Below are positions 58,401-64,000 of a DNA stretch of 64,000 bases, piece by piece. The DNA comes from Streptomyces venezuelae. GTDB lineage: Bacteria; Actinomycetota; Actinomycetes; Streptomycetales; Streptomycetaceae. The position numbers and the translations under genes are program-made. Position 1 is the stretch's first letter. Each line of letters begins with the position of its first letter. Location: NCBI RefSeq assembly GCF_008642355.1, contig NZ_CP029193.1, positions 7,588,001-7,652,000 of the forward strand, given 5' to 3'. The notes under the pieces are model-generated. The model searched no databases. It had not been told where the DNA came from and saw only the letters and a program-made list of their open reading frames with translations.

Positions 58401-60494
58401 GTGACACAGGCCGTGGTCGTGGCGCGCCGTGACCGCGCCGAGGACGCGCACCGGCTGATCGCGTACGTCGGCGTGGGCGTCGCCGCGGAAGCGTCCCCCG
58501 GCGCCTCGGAGCCCCCCGGCCTCGCCGCATACGTACGCGACCGCCTGCCGGAGTACATGGTCCCCGCCGCGTTCGTCCCCCTGGAGCGGCTGCCGCTGAC
58601 CCCGAACGGGAAGGTGGACCGGGCCGCGCTTCCCGCACCCGACTTCGCCGAACGGGTCACGGGACGCGCCCCGCGCACGGCGACCGAGCGTGCGCTGTGC
58701 GACCTGTTCGCGGAGGTGCTCGGCCTGGAACGGGTCGGTGTCGGCGACAGCTTCTTCGAGCTGGGCGGCGACTCGATCATGTCGATGCAGCTCGCCTCGC
58801 GGGCGCGCGGCGCCGGGCTCGTGCTGACCTCACGGCAGGTGTTCGAGGAGAAGACCCCGGAACGGCTCGCGCAGGTCGCGGAGACGGCGGAACCGGCCGC
58901 GGCGCCCGACGACATCGGCGTCGGCGAGGTGCCCTGGACCCCCGTGATGCACGCGCTGGGCGAACGGGCCACCAGCCCAGGCTTCGCGCAGTGGGTGGTC
59001 GTCGGCGCCCCGGCAGGACTGGGCCTCGACACGCTGGCCACGGGCCTTGCCACCGTCCTCGACACGCACGACATGCTGCGGGCCCGCACGGTGCCCGGCG
59101 AGCGGAAGCTCATCGTCGGCGAGCGGGGCTCGCTCGACGCGAAGGCCCTGGTCTCCCGCGTCGACGCGACGACCCTCCACCTATCCGGGGACGCGACGCA
59201 TCCGGACTCGCCCGGGGACGCGACGCATCCGGACTCACCAGGGGACGACACCACGACCCCCGCCACCCCTTCCCTGGACACCGTCGCCGCCCGAGCCGCC
59301 CGAGAGGCCGCGCAGCGGCTCGATCCCGCTGGTGGCGTCCTGGCGCGTGCCGTGTGGGTCGACGCCGGGGGCGATCGCACCGGACGGCTGGTCCTCGTCG
59401 TGCACCACCTCGTCGTCGACGGCGTGTCGTGGCGTGTCCTCGTGCCCGACCTGCGGGTGGCGTGCGAAGCCGTGGCCGCGGGGCGGGAGCCGCATCTCGA
59501 ACCCGTCGGGACCTCGTTCCGGCGCTGGGCGGAGCTCCTTGCCGCCCAAGCGGTCGACGCACACCGCGTCGCCGAGGCTGAGGAGTGGCTGACTCTGCTG
59601 GGAGAGACACAACAGCGGGTCGCGGCGCGCGAGCTGGATTCCGGAGTCGACACCGTCCGCACCCTGCGTCACCGCTCCTGGACCCTGCCGACCGAGCACG
59701 CCGCCACGCTCGTGGGACGCACGACCGCCGCCTACCACTGCGGCGTCGACGACGTGCTGCTCGCCGCCCTCGCCGGGGCGGTCGCCCGCACACGCCCGGA
59801 CGCCGCTGCCCCCGGGCTCCTGGTCGACATCGAGAGCCACGGACGCCAACCCCTCGACGGAGTCGACCTGTTGCGGACGGTCGGCTGGTTCACCAGCGTC
59901 CGGCCGGTACGGCTCGACGTGACCGGCGTCGACCTGGACGGCGCTAGGGCCGGCGGTGTCGCTGCCGGTACCTTGGTGAAGGCCGTCAAGGAGCAGGCGC
60001 GGGCGGTGCCCGGCGACGGACTCGGCCACGAACTGCTGCGTCACCTCAACTCCGCGACACGCGCCGAGTTCGAGGCAGCGCCCACGGCACAGATCGGCTT
60101 CAACTACCTGGGCCGGTTCGCCACAGGCACAGCCGCAGGCGCAGGCCGCGCCCCGGGCTCGCCCGGCCCGTGGGAGATGGCCGGCGACACCGCCATCGGC
60201 GGCTCGGTCGACCCGGACATGCCCGCCACCCACGCACTGGACGCCGGCGCGGTGGTCAGGGACACCGCCGAAGGACCCGTACTGACGATCACCCTGAGCT
60301 GGGCGAGCCGGCTGCTCGACGAAGCCGACGCCGAACGGCTCGGCCGGGACTGGCTGGACATGCTGGCCGGCCTCGCGGACCACACCGCCGACCCCGCGGC
60401 AGGCGGACACACCCCGTCCGACTTCCGCCTCCTCGACCTCGCACAGCACCAGATCGAGGAGCTCGAAGCCGGATTCGCGGGCGAGCAGCCATAG
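46474..60494 (+). CDS. NRPS3, three modules: C-A(Hpg)-T-E, C-A(Tyr)-T-E, C-A(Tyr)-T-E, frameshifted as given
   Basis: About 4673 residues if repaired. Every module starts with a DCL C domain (PLSPLQEG) and ends with a complete E domain. C5 5-440, A5 460-960 (DVFHLGLLCK, Hpg), T5 and E5; C6 1540-1975, A6 1995-2510 (DASTVAAVCK, Tyr-like), T6 and E6; C7 3092-3530, A7 3555-4055 (same code as A6), T7 and E7 to about 4655. All C domains keep HHxxxDG. The frame breaks in A5 at 48375-48379, where five Gs stand against six in the matching patch of A1; this is probably a homopolymer error. ATG 46474 is preferred because the leader GAGGAGACAGAG also precedes NRPS4. Confidence 0.88.
48247..48758 (+). repeat. 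A5 copy of the Hpg-specificity patch
   Basis: Partner of 32281-32793. It carries the frameshift: five Gs at 48375-48379 against six at 32409-32414 in A1. The flanks of A1 and A5 diverge much more than this patch. Confidence 0.85.
53682..54160 (+). repeat. A6-T6 copy of an A-domain C-terminal plus T patch
   Basis: Partner of 44315-44793. An overlapping patch (53554-53725) instead matches A5 (48909-49080), so A6 is a mosaic of at least two relatives. Confidence 0.8.
57225..57650 (+). repeat. A7 copy of an A-domain N-terminal patch
   Basis: Partner of 38527-38952. The codon style changes abruptly at both edges. Confidence 0.85.
59187..59240 (+). repeat. 27-bp tandem repeat inside E7
   Basis: Two exact or near-exact 27-bp units plus a partial third encode GDATHPDSP twice in a surface loop of the E7 domain. 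Other E domains here lack it. It keeps frame and probably lengthens a linker harmlessly. Confidence 0.8.
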
Positions 60495-60546
60495 ATGCCA
60501 TAGAAGCCGTGGCCGACAGGCCCAGGCGCTGTGAGGAGACAGAGCG

Positions 60547-63500
60547 ATGACGACCCGACCCCGATCCCTCGTCGAGGATGTGTGGCCCCTCTCGCCGCTG
60601 CAGGAGGGGATGCTCTTCCACGCCTCCTACGACGACCAGGGCCCGGACGTCTACACCGTGCAGTCGACCCTCGACGTCGAAGGGCCCCTCGACACGGCAC
60701 GGCTGCGCACGTCGTGGGAGGCGCTGCTGGCCCGGCACGCGGCGCTCCGCGCCTGCTTCCGCCCGGTGACCGGCGCCCGGATGGTCCAGGTGATCCCGCG
60801 CGAGGTCACGCTCCCCTGGAACGAGGCGGACGTCAGCACGCTCGTGGAGCCCGAGGCGCTCGCCGAGATCGACCGGCTCGCCGCACGGGAACGCGCGCAA
60901 CGCTTCGACCTCGCCGTGCCGCCGCTGCTGCGACTCCTGCTCGTGCGGCTCGGTGAACGGCGGCACCGACTCGTCGTGACGTTCCATCACATCCTCATGG
61001 ACGGCTGGTCGATGCCGGTCCTCCTGAACGAGCTGTCCCAGGTGTACGCGGCGGGCGGCGACGCCTCCGTGCTGGGGCGCGTGACACCGTACGGCGAGTA
61101 CGTGGCGTGGCTCGGCCGTCAGGACAAGGACGCCGCCCGGGACGCCTGGCGGGCCGAACTGGCCGACGCCGACGGCTCGACGCTCGTCGCGCCGAAGGAC
61201 CCGGGCCACGCCCCCGTGCTGCCCGACCAGACGCACACCAGCCTGTCGGCCGAACTCACCACCGCGGTCACCGAGTTGGCGCGTGCCAACGGGCTTACGG
61301 TCAACACCGTCGTGCAGGGGGCATGGGCTCTCGTGCTCGCCCGTCTCGCCGCACGCACGGACGTCGTCTTCGGCGCGACCGTCGCGGGCCGCCCCGCGGA
61401 ACTGCCCGGCGTGGAGTCGATGATCGGCCTGTTCATCAACACGCTCCCCGTGCGCGTACGCCTCGACGGCGCGCAGCCCGTCGCCGAACTGCTCGCGCGG
61501 TTGCAGGAAGCCCAGTCAGGCCTGATCGCCCACCAGCACGTCGGGCTCGCCGAGGTGCAGAAGCTCGCGGGGCCCGCCGCGGTCTTCGACACCCTCGTCC
61601 TGTACGAGAACTACCCCCTGCCGCCCGCAGGCCCCGAGCCGGGCCCCGACGCCGTGACGATCAGGCCCGCCCAGGCGTCCCGCGACGCCTCGCACTATCC
61701 GCTGACCCTCGTCGCCGTGCCGGGCGGCGACCGCATGCGCTTCAAGCTGGACCACCGGCCCGACCTGTTCGACCGCGCCGCCGCGGAATCCGTCGTCCAG
61801 CGGTTCGTGCGCGTTCTCGAACAGTTCACGGCCGACCCGTCGGCCCGCGTCGGCGACATCGACGTACTGGAAGAGGCGGAGCGGACCGCCGTGACGGAGC
61901 TGTGGAACGCGACCGGGCGCCCCCTGGCGGCCGGGTCGGTCGTCGAGGCCTTCGAGACGCAGGCGCGCAGGGCACCGGACACGTACGCCGTGCGCTGCGG
62001 CGAGGACACCCTGACGTACGGCGAACTGGAGGAGCGCGCCAACCGCCTCGCCCGTCACCTCGCCGGGTTCGGAGTCGGCGGGGAACGGCGTGTGGGCCTC
62101 TGCCTGCCGCGCGGCACCGACATGATCGTGGCGGAACTCGCGGTGTGGAAGGCGGGCGGCGCCTTCGTCCCGCTGGACCCGGACCACCCGGCCGACCGGC
62201 TGCACCACATGATCACCGACAGCGGCGCCGACCTCGTCCTGGCCACCGGGACCACCCGCGCCGAGGTACCCGACGGGACCACCCCCGTGGTCGTCCTGGA
62301 CGAGCCGCGGACCGCGCAGGCGATCGCGGCGGAGCCCGGCGAGCCGCTGGGTCTGCCCGTCGGCACCGAGCAACTCGCGTACGTCATCTACACGTCGGGC
62401 TCCACCGGCCGCCCCAAGGGCGTCGCCCTCGCCCACCGGGGCCTCATGAACCTGGCCGAGGCGATGCGGCCCGCGCTCGACCTGCGCGACGGCGTCGTGA
62501 TGCTGCAGTTCGCCTCCTTCAGCTTCGACGGAGCGGTCCTGGACGTGGCCGTCACCCTGGCGGCCGGCGGCACCCTGGCCATCGCGTCCGCCGAGGAGCG
62601 CACGGAACCCGACGCGCTCGCCGGCATGATCCGCGCGAACGGCGTCGAAGCGGCCAGCGTCGTGCCGTCCGTGCTGCGCACCCTGGACCCGGAGACGGTC
62701 GCGGGCGTGCGCAACTGGGTCCTCGGCGGCGAGTGGCTGACCGCCGACCTCGCGAGCCGCTGGGCGGGCCGCGCCCGGCTGTGGAACACCTACGGGCCCA
62801 CCGAGGCCACCGTGATGGCGACCGTCGGACGCGTCGACGAGGGCATCAAGCCCGTGGACGCCCCGCCCCCCATCGGACGACCGCTCGGCAACATGCGCAC
62901 CTACGTCCTCGACGGCTTCCTGCGCCCGGTGCCGCCGGGCGTCAGCGGCGAGCTGTACGTCGCGGGGCCGGGCGTCGCGCGCGGCTACGTGGGACGGCCC
63001 GACCTGACGGCGGAACGGTTCGTGGCGTGCCCGTTCGGCACGGGCGGACGCATGTACCGCACCGGTGACCTGGCGCGCTGGACCGCGGAGGGACAGCTGT
63101 CGTTCGCGGGCCGCGCGGACGAGCAGGTGAAGCTGCGCGGCTTCCGCATCGAACCCGGCGAGATCGAGACCGTCCTCGCAGCGCACGCGTCCGTGCGCGA
63201 GGCGGCCGTGATCGCCCGCGAGGACCTGCCGGGCGACAAACGCCTCGTCGCGTACGTGGTGCCCGCGGGCGGGAACGCGGCGCCGCCCGCCTCCGGAACA
63301 CCGTGCGACCTCGACACCGAAGCCCTGCGCGCTTTCGCCGCCACCCGTCTCCCCGCCTACATGGTCCCGGCGACGACGGTCGTCCTCGACGCGCTGCCCC
63401 TCACCGTCAACGGCAAGCTCGACCGCTCCGCGCTGCCCGCCCCCGAGCTCGCCGTGCGCGGCGGCCGTGACCCGCGTACACCCGTCGAGACCGTCCTGTG

Positions 63501-64000
63501 CGACCTGTTCGCCGACGTGCTCGGCATCGAGCGGGCCGGCGCCGACGACTCGTTCTTCGCGCTCGGCGGCGACTCCATCTCGTCGATGATGCTGGTGTCC
63601 GGCGCCCGCCGCGCGGGCCTCGCCATCACCGCGCGCCAGGTCTTCGAGCACCGCACCCCGGCCGCCCTGGCCCTGGTCGCCGTCCCCACGCAGGCCACAC
63701 CCACCGGCGGCGGCGACCCCGGCACCGGCGACATCCCGCTCACGCCGGTCATGCACGAACTGCTCGACCGCGTCGGCGCCGAGGCGGCGGGCCGCGTCGT
63801 CCAGACCGCCGTCGTCGAGGCCCCCGCGGGCCTGAGCACCGAGACCCTGGCCGACGCGGTGCGCACGGTCGTCGACCACCACGACGTGCTGCGGGCCCGG
63901 CTCGAGACGGAACCGGAACGGCGCCTCATGGTGTCCGGCCCCGGCACCGTGCCCGCCGGGTCGTTCGTACGCCGCTACGACGCCACCGGCACGCCCTCCG
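60547..64000 (+). CDS. NRPS4, first module C-A(Dpg?)-T-E, cut by the window end
   Basis: The visible 1151 residues give a DCL C domain (8-445; HHILMDG), A8 (460-970; code DGLSVGTVMK, closest to A2/A4 and so inferred Dpg, with Gly for Ala at the second code position), T8 (LGGDSI, 978-1045) and the first about 90 residues of an E domain. It begins 52 bases after NRPS3. It has the GC-rich C-ending codon style throughout, without the recombined patches of the other NRPS genes. No thioesterase has appeared, so further modules must lie downstream. Confidence 0.9.
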   Translation, partial: MTTRPRSLVEDVWPLSPLQEGMLFHASYDDQGPDVYTVQSTLDVEGPLDTARLRTSWEALLARHAALRACFRPVTGARMVQVIPREVTLPWNEADVSTLVEPEALAEIDRLAARERAQRFDLAVPPLLRLLLVRLGERRHRLVVTFHHILMDGWSMPVLLNELSQVYAAGGDASVLGRVTPYGEYVAWLGRQDKDAARDAWRAELADADGSTLVAPKDPGHAPVLPDQTHTSLSAELTTAVTELARANGLTVNTVVQGAWALVLARLAARTDVVFGATVAGRPAELPGVESMIGLFINTLPVRVRLDGAQPVAELLARLQEAQSGLIAHQHVGLAEVQKLAGPAAVFDTLVLYENYPLPPAGPEPGPDAVTIRPAQASRDASHYPLTLVAVPGGDRMRFKLDHRPDLFDRAAAESVVQRFVRVLEQFTADPSARVGDIDVLEEAERTAVTELWNATGRPLAAGSVVEAFETQARRAPDTYAVRCGEDTLTYGELEERANRLARHLAGFGVGGERRVGLCLPRGTDMIVAELAVWKAGGAFVPLDPDHPADRLHHMITDSGADLVLATGTTRAEVPDGTTPVVVLDEPRTAQAIAAEPGEPLGLPVGTEQLAYVIYTSGSTGRPKGVALAHRGLMNLAEAMRPALDLRDGVVMLQFASFSFDGAVLDVAVTLAAGGTLAIASAEERTEPDALAGMIRANGVEAASVVPSVLRTLDPETVAGVRNWVLGGEWLTADLASRWAGRARLWNTYGPTEATVMATVGRVDEGIKPVDAPPPIGRPLGNMRTYVLDGFLRPVPPGVSGELYVAGPGVARGYVGRPDLTAERFVACPFGTGGRMYRTGDLARWTAEGQLSFAGRADEQVKLRGFRIEPGEIETVLAAHASVREAAVIAREDLPGDKRLVAYVVPAGGNAAPPASGTPCDLDTEALRAFAATRLPAYMVPATTVVLDALPLTVNGKLDRSALPAPELAVRGGRDPRTPVETVLCDLFADVLGIERAGADDSFFALGGDSISSMMLVSGARRAGLAITARQVFEHRTPAALALVAVPTQATPTGGGDPGTGDIPLTPVMHELLDRVGAEAAGRVVQTAVVEAPAGLSTETLADAVRTVVDHHDVLRARLETEPERRLMVSGPGTVPAGSFVRRYDATGTPS

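Noticed and set aside
30487..64000. Identification as the feglymycin cluster
   Set aside because: Both use Hpg and Dpg, but here E domains end six modules in a row, two Tyr-like A domains are adjacent and no Val code is seen. This conflicts with feglymycin's largely alternating stereochemistry as I recall it.
30487..64000. Identification as a classical glycopeptide antibiotic cluster
   Set aside because: No P450 Oxy enzymes, halogenase, glycosyltransferase or X domain is in the window, the first module begins with a C domain, and the E-domain pattern differs. Downstream sequence could still change this.

Overview
The window is high-GC actinobacterial DNA, almost certainly Streptomyces. It has near-universal G/C in third codon positions, GTG and TTG starts, start codons overlapping stops, and families typical of the genus (secreted-repeat lipoprotein, DUF574-type methyltransferase, PAS-GGDEF-EAL protein, type B succinate dehydrogenase).

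Left part (about 1-15614): core-like genes. In order: two small surface proteins, a polyprenol-phosphate mannosyltransferase, a DUF4239 membrane protein with a proline-rich partner, a lipoprotein, a methyltransferase, the c-di-GMP enzyme RmdA, a VOC protein, a LysR regulator divergent from sdhCAB, and a UvrA-like ATPase. From memory, the lipoprotein-to-sdh segment resembles the SCO0922-SCO0930 neighbourhood of S. coelicolor.

Right part (about 15811-64000, running off the end): a nonribosomal peptide cluster built on 4-hydroxyphenylglycine (Hpg) and 3,5-dihydroxyphenylglycine (Dpg). HmaS and Hmo form the Hpg arm on the minus strand. On the plus strand lie an HpgT aminotransferase fused to a catalytically dead Hmo-like domain, DpgA, DpgB, DpgC, an alpha/beta hydrolase, an MbtH-like protein, an ABC exporter and a two-component system. 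Four NRPS genes follow (the last truncated by the window). A wrecked prephenate dehydrogenase gene lies between the two precursor arms.

The NRPS reads C*-A-T / C-A-T / C-A-T-E // C-A-T-E // C-A-T-E / C-A-T-E / C-A-T-E // C-A-T-E(partial). My hand-extracted specificity codes are A1 DVFHLGLLCK (Hpg), A2 and A4 DALSVGTVMK (inferred Dpg), A3 DVAAIGQIIK (unassigned), A5 DVFHLGLLCK (Hpg), A6 and A7 DASTVAAVCK (Tyr-like), A8 DGLSVGTVMK (inferred Dpg variant). If the genes act in order, the partial product is L-Hpg, L-Dpg, D-X, D-Dpg, D-Hpg, D-Tyr, D-Tyr, D-Dpg and onward. That is six consecutive D residues, unlike any Hpg/Dpg peptide I can name. The NRPS genes are mosaics of near-identical patches with different codon usage, and two of these patches carry single-base frameshifts that are probably assembly errors.
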